Under the pieces are notes generated by a model. The model was not told the DNA's origin. It made no database searches and was given only the letters and a program-made list of their open reading frames with translations. Below are positions 9,908 to 18,787 of a stretch of DNA of 64,000 bases, piece after piece. Source of the DNA: Stutzerimonas kunmingensis (GTDB taxonomy: Bacteria; Pseudomonadota; Gammaproteobacteria; Pseudomonadales; Pseudomonadaceae); NCBI RefSeq assembly GCF_002929225.1, contig NZ_PISM01000014.1:124001-188000 (forward strand). The letters run 5' to 3'. The position numbers and the translations under genes are program-made. Numbering within the stretch: the first letter of the stretch is position 1; every line of letters begins with the position of its first letter.

Positions 9908-10761
9908 GCGTGCTGTTCGAAGAAGTCCGGCTGAGCCTGCCGCATCTCGAGGTGGCGGCGCATCTTTACGGGCCCGACGATGGCAAGCCGGTGATTGCGT
10001 TGCATGGCTGGCTGGATAACGCGGCGACCTTCAGCCGGCTGGCGCCCGGGCTGCAAGGGCTGCGCATCGTGGCGCTGGACCTTCCTGGTCACGGCCATTC
10101 CGATCATCGTCCGATCGGGGCGGGATACAACATCTGGGACTATGCCCATGACGTGCTGCAGGTCGCCGAGCAGTTTGGCTGGCAGCGCTTTTCATTGCTC
10201 GGGCACTCCATGGGCGCGATCGTTTCCGTGCTGCTCGCCGGTGCGCTACCCGAGCGCGTCGAGCGGCTCGCATTGATCGACGGCGTGATTCCCTACACTG
10301 GCGAGGCGGACAGCGCGCCGCAGAAGCTTGGTTCCGCCCTCGAGGCGCTGCTCGCGGTGAACGACAAGCGCAAGCCGGTCTACGCGAGTTTCGACCAGGC
10401 TGTGGAAGCGCGGATGAAAGGCGTCGGCGCGGTCAGTCGCGAGGCGGCCGAGATGCTCGCACAGCGCGGGTTGATGCCTGTGCCCGGCGGCTACACCTGG
10501 CGCACCGATCCACGCCTGATGCTTCCCTCGGCAATGCGGCTGACCCGCGCCCATGCGTTGGCCTTCGTCAGTCGGGTCGCTTGCCCGACCAGCCTGGTGC
10601 TGGCCGAGCAAGGGTTGATGATGCAGCCTGAGCTGCTTGAGCTTGTCGAAAGCTTCCCGTTCGATATCCGCCGCCTGGCGGGTGGGCATCATTTGCATCT
10701 GGACGATGACATCGGCGCTGAGGCGGTCGCCAGGGTATTCAACAGCTTCTTGCACGACTGA
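9904..10761 (+). CDS. Alpha/beta hydrolase
   Basis: 285 residues. Carries the HGWLDNAATF oxyanion loop, the nucleophile elbow GHSMGA and a C-terminal GGHHLHLDD His, all typical of alpha/beta hydrolases. It starts inside the previous hydrolase's stop codon and is translationally coupled to it, yet the two share only fold-level similarity. Substrate not predictable. Confidence 0.83.
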   Translation: MSVLFEEVRLSLPHLEVAAHLYGPDDGKPVIALHGWLDNAATFSRLAPGLQGLRIVALDLPGHGHSDHRPIGAGYNIWDYAHDVLQVAEQFGWQRFSLLGHSMGAIVSVLLAGALPERVERLALIDGVIPYTGEADSAPQKLGSALEALLAVNDKRKPVYASFDQAVEARMKGVGAVSREAAEMLAQRGLMPVPGGYTWRTDPRLMLPSAMRLTRAHALAFVSRVACPTSLVLAEQGLMMQPELLELVESFPFDIRRLAGGHHLHLDDDIGAEAVARVFNSFLHD

Positions 10762-10995
10762 CGTATCCGGCGGGCTCGCAATACTCTCTCGCAAACCCTT
10801 GCTTGACTTGCTTTTGCCAACTGGCGAGGCTGGGAAGCAATGTTCCAGCAGAGCCAGCGCAATGATTGATCGTTACAGTGCCACGTTTCCCTGCGAGCAC
10901 CGGCCTGCTGACGTTCTGAGCCTATCGGGTCCATGCGACGCGATACGCCGGTTGAGCTTCGGCAAGCAGTCGAAGGTGTCCCGTTGAGGAGAGTT

Positions 10996-11799
10996 ATGCG
11001 AAGTGCATGGATAGCAGCGGCGGCGTTTTTCTCCGCCGCTGTGCTGGCGGCTGACGTTACCGGGAGCGCCGATCTGGAGCGCCTGCCTCGTTTTGCCCAG
11101 GCGCAGATCGTCGATTACCGGCAAACCCAGGTTCAGGAGCGGGTGTATCCGCAGGACTCGATACGTCGCATCAGTGGCAACCTGCGGATGGCCTCCCAGG
11201 TGGTCGTCTCTGGCGAGCTGACCGCGATCACCTATCAATTGCCAGCCACGCACACGGGTATTGAAGCCTTTTCCGAGGCTCGCGGCACGCTTTTGCAACA
11301 GGGCGCCGAATTGCTTTTCTGGTGCGAAGGGCGCGAGTGCGGTTCCAGCAGCCTCTGGGCCAACGCTATCTTCAACAAGTCCATGCTCTACGGTCCTGAA
11401 GCGCGGCAGGCCTATCTGCTGGCACGCATGCCAGGCGGTGAAGGCGAGCTGATCGCGCTGTACGGGATTACCCGTGGCAACGGCAGGCCTTATCTGCACA
11501 TCGAGCAACTCCACTCCGACCGGCCTCTGGCTGGTGTGCTGCCGACTGCGGCGACATTGCAGCGACAGCTGCGCAGCACCGGGGAGCTGCGTTTGCCCGA
11601 TCTGGCCGATGAGCCGCCTGCCGAGTGGGGCGTGCTGCTGGCCAATGTCATGCGTCTGGACAGCACAACGCGGGTGAGCCTGGCCGGGCGCAGCGCAGCG
11701 GCCTGGCGTGAGGCGCTGGTCGCCGAACGAATTCGCGGCGGCCGCCTGGAAGTGGATGAGTCGGAGCAACCCGGTTTGCTCATCAGACTATTGCGCTGA
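10996..11799 (+). CDS. Exported DUF4892-domain protein
   Basis: 267 residues with a Sec signal peptide (about residues 1-18, AAVLAAD). The mature start DLERLPRF and the DYR stretch resemble the pseudomonad DUF4892 family, which is uncharacterised. Two Cys (WCEGREC) about 110 residues in could form a disulfide. The ATG at 10996 follows a GAGGAGAG ribosome binding site and begins the signal peptide; an in-frame ATG at 10933 does not. A good terminator follows the stop. Confidence 0.75.
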   Translation: MRSAWIAAAAFFSAAVLAADVTGSADLERLPRFAQAQIVDYRQTQVQERVYPQDSIRRISGNLRMASQVVVSGELTAITYQLPATHTGIEAFSEARGTLLQQGAELLFWCEGRECGSSSLWANAIFNKSMLYGPEARQAYLLARMPGGEGELIALYGITRGNGRPYLHIEQLHSDRPLAGVLPTAATLQRQLRSTGELRLPDLADEPPAEWGVLLANVMRLDSTTRVSLAGRSAAAWREALVAERIRGGRLEVDESEQPGLLIRLLR

Positions 11800-11832
11800 T
11801 CCTGCGTAACGGCTGCAATAGCCGTCTTCGCT

Positions 11833-11866
11833 GGCGCGTTGCTGACAGAACGCGCCGGCTCTTTTC
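11833..11866 (+). terminator. Rho-independent terminator after the DUF4892 gene
   Basis: GGCGCGTT (11833-11840) pairs perfectly with AACGCGCC (11849-11856) across an 8-base loop and is followed by GGCTCTTTTC. It ends 17 bases before the next start codon, so the permease is probably transcribed from read-through or from a promoter within this segment. Confidence 0.6.
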
Positions 11867-11882
11867 AGTAGAGTAACTTCGC

Positions 11883-12977
11883 ATGCTCAACAATGATCGC
11901 CTGCTGGTGCAGATTCTGCTCCTCGGGCTGCTGGCCGCCTGTCTCTGGGTACTGGCGCCCTTTGCTTCCGCGTTGTTCTGGGCTGCCGTTCTGGCATTCG
12001 CCAGCTGGCCGGTCATGCGCGTGCTGACCCGTTGGCTGAATGGCAATGCCACGCTCGCCGCCGGTCTGCTCACGTTCAGCTGGATGGTTCTGGTGGCGGT
12101 GCCGCTGGTTTGGTTGGGCTTCAACATCGCCGACCAGATACGCGATGCCAATGCACTGCTGCACGATCTGCAGGTCGAGGGACTACCGCCGGCGCCGGCC
12201 TGGCTGGGTGAGGTGCCGCTGATAGGCGATGCACTGCTGAATTTCTGGAGCACCGTGGACGAGCAGGGCACGGCGCTGATCGCCAGCATTCGGCCCTACA
12301 TCGGCCAGGTCGCTAACTGGCTGCTGGTGCGCAGCGCGCGCATCGGCGGCGGGATGCTCGAACTGGCGCTGAGCCTGGTGCTGGTGTTCTTCTTCTATCG
12401 CGATGGGCCACGCTTGTCGGCATTCGTCCATAGCCTGTTGCACAGGCTGATCGGTGACCGAGCGGATCATTATCTGGAACTCGTTGCGGGGACGGTGCAG
12501 CGAGTGGTCAACGGGGTGATCGGCACTGCCGCGGCTCAGGCGATTCTGGCCTACATCGGTTTTCTCATCGCCGGGGTGCCGGGAGCGCTGGTGCTCGGGC
12601 TGCTGACCTTCGCCTGTAGCTTCATCATGGTGCCGCCGCTGATCTGGGGCCCAGCCGTTGCCTGGCTGGCCTGGCAGGGCGATTACGGTATGGCGATCTT
12701 CCTCGGCATCTGGGGGATGTTCATCATCAGCGGCGTGGACAACGTGCTCAAACCCTATCTGATCAGCCGAGGAGGCAATCTGCCGCTGGTGGTGGTGCTG
12801 CTCGGTGTGTTCGGCGGCATTCTCGCGTTCGGTTTCATGGGGCTGTTCCTCGGCCCGACCCTGCTCGCGGTAGCCTATAGCTTGCTGGGTGACTGGCTGA
12901 TCAAGGAGGTGCCGCAGATGCCACCGCACGAATCGACGCCGCTCGCGAACGAGCGGCGGGAACCTGCCGGGCGGTGA
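11883..12977 (+). CDS. AI-2E family transporter (PerM/YdiK-type permease)
   Basis: 364 residues with about eight hydrophobic helices: two N-terminal hairpins, a polar periplasmic segment at about 75-140, then the C-terminal cluster. The C-terminal stretch with GVDNVLKPYLIS and FGFMGLFLGPTLLAV is the conserved core of the family. Named for the E. coli TqsA autoinducer-2 exporter, but most members have other or unknown substrates. Converges on the patatin gene with only 15 bases between stops. Confidence 0.88.
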   Translation: MLNNDRLLVQILLLGLLAACLWVLAPFASALFWAAVLAFASWPVMRVLTRWLNGNATLAAGLLTFSWMVLVAVPLVWLGFNIADQIRDANALLHDLQVEGLPPAPAWLGEVPLIGDALLNFWSTVDEQGTALIASIRPYIGQVANWLLVRSARIGGGMLELALSLVLVFFFYRDGPRLSAFVHSLLHRLIGDRADHYLELVAGTVQRVVNGVIGTAAAQAILAYIGFLIAGVPGALVLGLLTFACSFIMVPPLIWGPAVAWLAWQGDYGMAIFLGIWGMFIISGVDNVLKPYLISRGGNLPLVVVLLGVFGGILAFGFMGLFLGPTLLAVAYSLLGDWLIKEVPQMPPHESTPLANERREPAGR

Positions 12978-12992
12978 GGTGGCGTCTGCCGA

Positions 12993-13982
12993 TCACTGCT
13001 CCTCTTCATAGCGCACGAGGGCGTCGTGGGCGACGATGCGGCCCAGCGCTATGAGCTCCGGCGCCTTGTAGAACTCGTAGAAGCGGCAGGCCCGCTTCGG
13101 AATATTGACCAGTACATTCGGCGGATAGCCGGCGATCTTGTACTGCGCCAGCGACGACTGCATGACATCGAAGCTCTGGTTGATCAGCTCCAGCAGCGAC
13201 GCCGGGCCAGTCACATCGATTACCGTCGAGCCTTCCGCCGATCGAGGCGCGCTGCGGCTGGTCGGTGCGGCCGGTGGCTGATCACCGCGAGTCAATTCGC
13301 CTGCGCGGATATCCTCGATCTGTTCGGTCAGCTCGGCTTCGTCCTTGCGCCAGAACGGGATGTGCGAGCTGATCGAGGTCATGAGCGAGTCGAAGCGGCC
13401 GGGGCGCTCGATCTCCGGCAGCGGATATTGCTTGTGATTGTTGGCGTTGAGGTTGACCGCGATGATCATGTCGCAATGCGCCGACACCACCGGGACGATC
13501 GGTAGGGGATTGAGCAGGCCGCCGTCGACCAGCATGCGATTGCCCTGCATGACCGGCGTGAACAGGCTCGGGATGGCCGCGGAGGCGCGCATCGCCAGTT
13601 CCAGGCTGCCTTCCTGAAACCAGATTTCTTGCTGATTGGTCAGGTCGGTGGCGACCGCGGTGAACGGAATCGGCAGATCCTCGATGCGGGTCTTGCCGAC
13701 CATGTCGCGGATGCGGCCGAACACCTTTTCGCCGCGGATCGCGCCGAGACTGAAGCTCGGGTCGACCAGGCGCAGCAGATCTAGATAATCGAGGCTTTCG
13801 ATCCAGCTGCGATACTCGTCGAGCTTGCCGGCTGCATAGATGCCCCCCACGACCGCGCCCATGGAGCAGCCGGCGATGCAGGCGATCTCGTAGCCACGTG
13901 CCTCCAGTTCCTCGATCACGCCGATATGCGCATAGCCCCGTGCGCCACCTGATCCCAATACCAGTGCAACTCTCTTACTCAT
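12993..13982 (-). CDS. Patatin-like phospholipase (RssA/YlbK-type)
   Basis: 329 residues. The oxyanion glycine motif GSGGARG is at residues 10-16. The nucleophile elbow GCSMG places Ser at 40, and the DGG motif places Asp at 153, giving the Ser-Asp dyad of patatins. No signal peptide, so probably cytoplasmic or membrane-associated. Residues 220-260 are a low-complexity Ala/Pro/Arg-rich insertion. GGGAGA precedes the ATG. Divergent from selD across 181 bases that should contain both promoters. Confidence 0.88.
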   Translation of the reverse strand: MSKRVALVLGSGGARGYAHIGVIEELEARGYEIACIAGCSMGAVVGGIYAAGKLDEYRSWIESLDYLDLLRLVDPSFSLGAIRGEKVFGRIRDMVGKTRIEDLPIPFTAVATDLTNQQEIWFQEGSLELAMRASAAIPSLFTPVMQGNRMLVDGGLLNPLPIVPVVSAHCDMIIAVNLNANNHKQYPLPEIERPGRFDSLMTSISSHIPFWRKDEAELTEQIEDIRAGELTRGDQPPAAPTSRSAPRSAEGSTVIDVTGPASLLELINQSFDVMQSSLAQYKIAGYPPNVLVNIPKRACRFYEFYKAPELIALGRIVAHDALVRYEEEQ

Positions 13983-14163
13983 GCGGTTCTCCCTGTGGCA
14001 CTCGCGATAGCTTCGTGCCTGGCCGGCAAGCCTGCAAGGGCTGATCGGACCTCGCCACGCTCGAGCCTGTCGTTGCAGGCCCGAATCCGGCGGCTACCGG
14101 CGAACTTACAGCGGCCTTTGCTACAATCGCCGCCCGTTTGTGCATGTGTCACGAGAGAGTCCG

Positions 14164-15198
14164 ATGAGCGAACCGATCCGCCTCACCCAGTACAGTCATG
14201 GCGCCGGCTGCGGCTGCAAGATATCGCCCAAGGTGCTGGACGTGATTCTTGCCGGCAGCGGAGCGCAGAACCTCGACCCGCGTCTGTGGGTCGGTAATGC
14301 CTCGCGTGATGATGCCGCGGTGTACGGCATCGATGAAGAGCGCGGCGTGGTGTCGACCACAGACTTCTTCATGCCCATCGTCGACGATCCGTTCGATTTC
14401 GGTCGCATTGCTGCGACCAATGCCATCAGCGACATCTACGCCATGGGTGGCGATCCGCTGATGGCCATCGCCATCCTCGGCTGGCCGGTCAACGTGCTGC
14501 CGCCGGAAGTCGCCCGCGACGTGATCGCCGGTGGCCGCGCCGTCTGCGATGCCGCAGGCATTCCCTTGGCAGGCGGCCATTCGATCGATGCGCCCGAGCC
14601 GATCTTCGGCCTGGCCGTCACCGGGCTGGTGAACAAGCGCCAGATGAAACGCAACGACACCGCCACCGCCGGTTGCACGCTGTACCTAACCAAGCCGCTG
14701 GGTATCGGCATTCTCACCACCGCCGAAAAAAAGGCCAAGCTGCGCCCTGAAGATGTCGGGCTGGCCCGCGACTGGATGTGCACGCTGAACACTGCCGGTA
14801 GCCGTTTCGGCAAGCTCGAGGGGGTTCGTGCCATGACCGACGTCACCGGCTTCGGCCTGCTCGGCCATCTGGTGGAAATGGCCGACGGCAGCGGCCTGAC
14901 TGCCGAGATCGACTACGACCGCGTACCGCGGCTACCGGGCATCGAGTACTACCTGGAGCAAGGGTGCGTGCCCGGCGGGACCCAGCGCAATTTCGACAGC
15001 TACGGTGAACGCATCGCCACGCTCGACGAACGCTACAAGCAGCTGCTCTGTGACCCGCAAACCAGTGGTGGCTTGCTGGTCGCCGTGGCGCCGGAAGGCG
15101 AAGCTGAATTCCTCGCCGTTTGCGCCGAGCTCGGCCTCGCCCTGGAGCCGATCGGCCAGCTGGTGGGCGCGCGCAGCCATGCGGTAGAGGTGCGTTGA
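14164..15198 (+). CDS. selD: Selenide, water dikinase
   Basis: 344 residues, standard SelD length. Makes selenophosphate from selenide and ATP. The catalytic loop GAGCGCK has Cys at 16 and 18 and Lys at 19, so this is the Cys form rather than a selenocysteine form. The usual metal/ATP-binding Asp motifs ([25 protein letters not shown]) are present. The start at 14164 (MSEPI) is the conserved one; an in-frame ATG lies 8 codons upstream. The stop overlaps the mnmH start, so the selenophosphate goes at least to tRNA selenation. No selA or selB is in the window. Confidence 0.96.
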   Translation: MSEPIRLTQYSHGAGCGCKISPKVLDVILAGSGAQNLDPRLWVGNASRDDAAVYGIDEERGVVSTTDFFMPIVDDPFDFGRIAATNAISDIYAMGGDPLMAIAILGWPVNVLPPEVARDVIAGGRAVCDAAGIPLAGGHSIDAPEPIFGLAVTGLVNKRQMKRNDTATAGCTLYLTKPLGIGILTTAEKKAKLRPEDVGLARDWMCTLNTAGSRFGKLEGVRAMTDVTGFGLLGHLVEMADGSGLTAEIDYDRVPRLPGIEYYLEQGCVPGGTQRNFDSYGERIATLDERYKQLLCDPQTSGGLLVAVAPEGEAEFLAVCAELGLALEPIGQLVGARSHAVEVR

Positions 15199-16304
15199 TG
15201 CGCAGCGATACCGAAGATTTTCGCGCGTTGTTCCTCAACGACACCCCGATGATGGATGCCCGTGCGCCGGTGGAATTCGACAAGGGCGCTTTTCCCGGCG
15301 TGGTCAACCTGCCGCTGATGAGCGACATCGAGCGGCAGAAGGTCGGCACCTGCTACAAGCAGCACGGTCAGAAAGCCGCCATCGAGCTCGGCCATCAGCT
15401 GGTGTCCGGCAAGACCAAGGCGGAGCGGCTTCAGGCCTGGGCCGATTTCGCCCGGGCTCATCCGAACGGCTACCTGTACTGCTTCCGTGGTGGTTTGCGT
15501 TCGAAGATCGTCCAGCAATGGCTGAAGGACGAGATGGGTATCGAGTACCCGCGGGTCGTCGGCGGCTACAAGGCGATGCGCCATTTCTTGCTGGATACCA
15601 TTGATCAGGCTGTCGAGCAGTGCGGTTTCGTGCTGGTGGGCGGGATGACCGGTACCGGCAAGACCGAAGTGCTGGCGCAGCTGGATAACAGCCTGGACCT
15701 GGAAGGCCTGGCCAATCACCGGGGCTCCAGCTTCGGCAAGCGCGCGACACCACAACCGGCGCAGATCGATTTCGAGAACGCCCTGGCGATCCGGCTGCTG
15801 AAGATGCGTGCAGCGGGCATCGAGACGTTCGTTGTCGAGGATGAGGCGCGTCTGGTCGGGCGTTGCTCGATTCCATTGCCGCTGTTCAACGGCATGCAGG
15901 AATTTCCGCTGGTCTGGCTGGAGGACAGCCTGGAAGGGCGCGTCGAGCGGATTCTCAAGGACTACGTGATCGACCTGTGCGCTGAATTCATCGCCGAGCA
16001 GGGCGAGAACGGTTTCGCTGCATTCGCCGAGCGTCTGCAGCAAAGTCTGGTCAATATCAGCAAGCGACTCGGCGGCGAGCGTTACCAGCGCCTGGCATTG
16101 CTGATGGATCAAGCGCTGGCGGAGCAGGCGCGTAGCGGCTCTGTCGACCTGCATCGCGCCTGGATTGAGGCGCTGCTGGGTGAGTATTACGACCCCATGT
16201 ACGCCTATCAGCGCGAGAGCAAGGCCGAGCGTATCGAGTTCGCTGGCGACCAGCCGTCCGTGGTCGAGTATCTGCGGCACCGTCAGGCGCGAGCGGCGCC
16301 TTAA
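15198..16304 (+). CDS. mnmH: tRNA 2-selenouridine synthase (MnmH/SelU/YbbB)
   Basis: 368 residues. Converts the wobble 2-thiouridine of certain tRNAs to 2-selenouridine using selenophosphate, by way of geranylated thiouridine. The N-terminal rhodanese domain has its catalytic Cys at 95 (YCFRGG), and the C-terminal part is a P-loop domain with a Walker A motif at about 148-156 (GGMTGTGKT). The ATG overlaps the selD stop (TGATG), giving a tight two-gene operon. Confidence 0.95.
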   Translation: MRSDTEDFRALFLNDTPMMDARAPVEFDKGAFPGVVNLPLMSDIERQKVGTCYKQHGQKAAIELGHQLVSGKTKAERLQAWADFARAHPNGYLYCFRGGLRSKIVQQWLKDEMGIEYPRVVGGYKAMRHFLLDTIDQAVEQCGFVLVGGMTGTGKTEVLAQLDNSLDLEGLANHRGSSFGKRATPQPAQIDFENALAIRLLKMRAAGIETFVVEDEARLVGRCSIPLPLFNGMQEFPLVWLEDSLEGRVERILKDYVIDLCAEFIAEQGENGFAAFAERLQQSLVNISKRLGGERYQRLALLMDQALAEQARSGSVDLHRAWIEALLGEYYDPMYAYQRESKAERIEFAGDQPSVVEYLRHRQARAAP

Positions 16305-16333
16305 TTCCTGAATGGCATACGAGGGATCATGCG

Positions 16334-16612
16334 ATGAAAACCTGGCTATCTTTGCCTTTGCTGGTTCTGTTGCTGGCCGGTTGTGCTGGCAAGACGGCAT
16401 ATCGTGACAGCTGCGCCGCGGAGCTGAATGCGGCGTGGAAGGAGCAGAGCCTGGCAGAAGCCGAAGGCTTCGCCGGCACGGTCAGCTACTCCAAGGCCAT
16501 GGCCTTGCTGACCGGCGCCAAGACGCAGCAGCAGTTCGAAGCCTTCCGCGGCTGCACGCAGAAGGCGCAGAAGGCGCGCTTCTACCTTCGCGAATCCCGC
16601 GCCGGTCGCTGA
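16334..16612 (+). CDS. Small predicted lipoprotein
   Basis: 92 residues. A signal peptide ends in the lipobox LLAGC, with Cys at about residue 17, predicting lipidation and membrane anchoring. The remainder is helical, with two further Cys. I do not recognise a family. It lies 29 bases after mnmH and may be in the same transcript. Confidence 0.65.
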   Translation: MKTWLSLPLLVLLLAGCAGKTAYRDSCAAELNAAWKEQSLAEAEGFAGTVSYSKAMALLTGAKTQQQFEAFRGCTQKAQKARFYLRESRAGR

Positions 16613-16872
16613 GCCGGCGCCTTCAGTTGCCGGTCCGTTCGCTAGCGCACGGGCCGGCGATTGCCTTCGAGCCTTCCGGCTCGCTTGTCGCTTTCCCGCG
16701 GCCCGTCGTCCCACAAGCAATGTCTGCAGCTGTTCTCCGTCGTCTGGAAACAGGCGCAGCGGCGTGAGCGCTGCAACGATGCCAGGATCACAAACTCGTC
16801 ACCGGGCATTTCCTTCGCTTTGCCTGGCCGCAGCTGACCAGTAGCATCAGGGCGACGAACGAAGGAGAGTCT
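16613..16872. other. 260-base intergenic region before the MoxR operon
   Basis: No coding sequence recognised. An imperfect GC-rich stem (CCGGTCCGT with ACGGGCCGG, around 16631-16658) may end the selD-mnmH-lipoprotein transcript, but it has no T-run. The promoter for the moxR operon should be here; none is obvious. Confidence 0.4.
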
Positions 16873-17790
16873 ATGCGCACCCGATTGGACGGCTGCCTGC
16901 GAGCAGTCAACGAAGTATTGCTCGGCAAGGAAGCCCAGGTTCGACTGGCCCTTGCCTGTCTCTTGGCCCGAGGTCATCTGCTGGTCGAAGACATGCCGGG
17001 CATGGGCAAGACCACCCTGAGCCATACCCTGGCCAAGGTGCTAGGACTGGAGTTCCAGCGCATCCAGTTCACCTCCGATCTGCTGCCCGGTGACATTCTC
17101 GGCACCTCGGTGTTCGACAAGGACAGCGGGCAATTCGTCTTCCACCCGGGTCCGATCTTCGCCGAGCTGGTGCTGGCCGACGAGATCAACCGCGCCACGC
17201 CGAAGAGCCAGAGCGCGCTGCTTGAAGCCATGGAGGAGGGGCAGGTCACCATCGAGGGGGCGACGCGCCCGTTACCTGACCCATTCTTCGTCATCGCCAC
17301 ACAGAACCCGGTCAGTTCAGGCGGCACCTTTGCGTTGCCGGAATCGCAGCTGGACCGCTTTCTCATGCGCGTTTCCCTGGGCTATCCGGCCAAGGCAGCG
17401 GAAAAGGCGCTGCTGTTGGGCGAGTCGCGACGCGATCTGCTGACCCGCCTCGAACCGCTGCTGGAACACGACGAACTACGTGCCATTCAGGACGCAGTGG
17501 GCAACGTGCGGGTCAGCGATGCGCTGGTCGATTACGTGCTGCGACTGGTGGAGGCCACCCGCACGCAGCCGCAATTCGCCTGGGGACTGTCGCCGCGTGG
17601 CAGCCTGGCCCTGCTTGCGGCTGCACGTGCCTGGGCGTTTCTCGACGGTCGCGACTACGTGATCCCGGAAGACGTGCAGGCGGTGTTGCCAACCGTGGTC
17701 GGTCATCGCCTGCGCGAGCGCGCGGATGCCACCGGTCACGGCGGCGGCGCGCTGGTGCAGTGGTTGCTGCGCGAAGTGCCTGCGCTGTGA
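16873..17790 (+). CDS. MoxR-family AAA+ ATPase
   Basis: 305 residues. Walker A is EDMPGMGKT at about 39-47, Walker B lies in LVLADEINRA, and a sensor-type ATQNP follows. This is the MRP/MoxR branch of AAA+ chaperone-like ATPases, which typically act with DUF58 and VWA proteins in assembling complexes or inserting cofactors. It begins a three-gene cluster with a DUF58 protein and a membrane transglutaminase, a conserved pseudomonad trio. The target is unknown. Confidence 0.93.
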   Translation: MRTRLDGCLRAVNEVLLGKEAQVRLALACLLARGHLLVEDMPGMGKTTLSHTLAKVLGLEFQRIQFTSDLLPGDILGTSVFDKDSGQFVFHPGPIFAELVLADEINRATPKSQSALLEAMEEGQVTIEGATRPLPDPFFVIATQNPVSSGGTFALPESQLDRFLMRVSLGYPAKAAEKALLLGESRRDLLTRLEPLLEHDELRAIQDAVGNVRVSDALVDYVLRLVEATRTQPQFAWGLSPRGSLALLAAARAWAFLDGRDYVIPEDVQAVLPTVVGHRLRERADATGHGGGALVQWLLREVPAL

Positions 17791-17824
17791 CAGCGACATC
17801 CGCGCATGATGGCGGGCAACCATC

Positions 17825-18787
17825 GTGAGGCTGTTGCCGCGCTTTCGTGACCGCTGGCTGCTACGGCGCATCCCGCCCGCTTCCAGCGTGCGCCTGAATC
17901 AGCGGCGCATCTTCATCATGCCCACCGCGGTCGGGCTGGCGTTCCTGGTGGCGCTGCTGCTGATGCTGCTGACCGCGATCAACTACCAGAACAGCCTGGC
18001 CTATGGCCTGACCTTTTTGCTCGGGTCGTTGTATCTCGTCACCATCCTGCATACCTGGCGCAATCTTGCCGGTCTGGTCCTGCAGGCGGGCGGAACCACT
18101 GCTGCATTCGTCGGTGAGCAGGCGCTGCTGCGGGTGCGTCTGGAAAGTCCCGGTCGCGCCTATCAGGCGGTGGCGCTCGGCTGGCCGGCCAGCGGCTTGC
18201 GCCTGGTCGATGTGCCGGCGGGCGGCGCCGTCGAAGTCGAATTGAACTTGCCGACGCAACGCCGCGGCTGGCTGCGACCGGGGCGTGTGCGGGTCGAGAG
18301 CCGTTTTCCGCTGGGCCTGCTGGTGGCCTGGAGCTGGATCGATCTGGAGCTGGCGGCGCTGGTCTACCCGCAGCCATCGATTGCCGAGCGCCCGCCCGGC
18401 GGCAAGGCGCCGGAAACCGAGGATGAGGGCACACTGACGCGCGGCGCCGGTGTCGACGACTATCAGGGGCTACGGGCCTGGCAGCCGGGCGATCCGCGCC
18501 GACGCCTGCACTGGAAGGCCTATTCCCGTGGCCAGGGCCTGCTGGTGAAGGATTTCGCCAGCCTGCTCGGCAACGATCCGCTGCTGGACTTCGATGCCCT
18601 CGACGGTGACACCGAGCAGCGTCTGTCGAAACTCTGCCACTGGGTCGTCGACCTCAGCGACAAGCAGCAACCGTTTGCGCTGCGCCTTCCGGGTGAGCTG
18701 GTCGGCCCCGATGGCGGGCAGGCTCATCGGGATGCCTGCCTGCGTGCACTGGCGCTGCATGGCTTGAGCGAGGAGGGCGCGAAGTGA
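17825..18787 (+). CDS. DUF58-domain membrane protein
   Basis: 320 residues. Two membrane helices lie at about 36-75, then a cytoplasmic or periplasmic part ends in the DUF58 core (DDYQGLRAWQPGDPRRRLHW), which belongs to a degenerate VWA-like fold. The start is GTG at 17825; nearby ATGs at 17806 and 17809 are out of frame. The stop overlaps the next gene by 4 bases. It presumably works with the MoxR ATPase and the transglutaminase protein. Confidence 0.88.
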   Translation: MRLLPRFRDRWLLRRIPPASSVRLNQRRIFIMPTAVGLAFLVALLLMLLTAINYQNSLAYGLTFLLGSLYLVTILHTWRNLAGLVLQAGGTTAAFVGEQALLRVRLESPGRAYQAVALGWPASGLRLVDVPAGGAVEVELNLPTQRRGWLRPGRVRVESRFPLGLLVAWSWIDLELAALVYPQPSIAERPPGGKAPETEDEGTLTRGAGVDDYQGLRAWQPGDPRRRLHWKAYSRGQGLLVKDFASLLGNDPLLDFDALDGDTEQRLSKLCHWVVDLSDKQQPFALRLPGELVGPDGGQAHRDACLRALALHGLSEEGAK

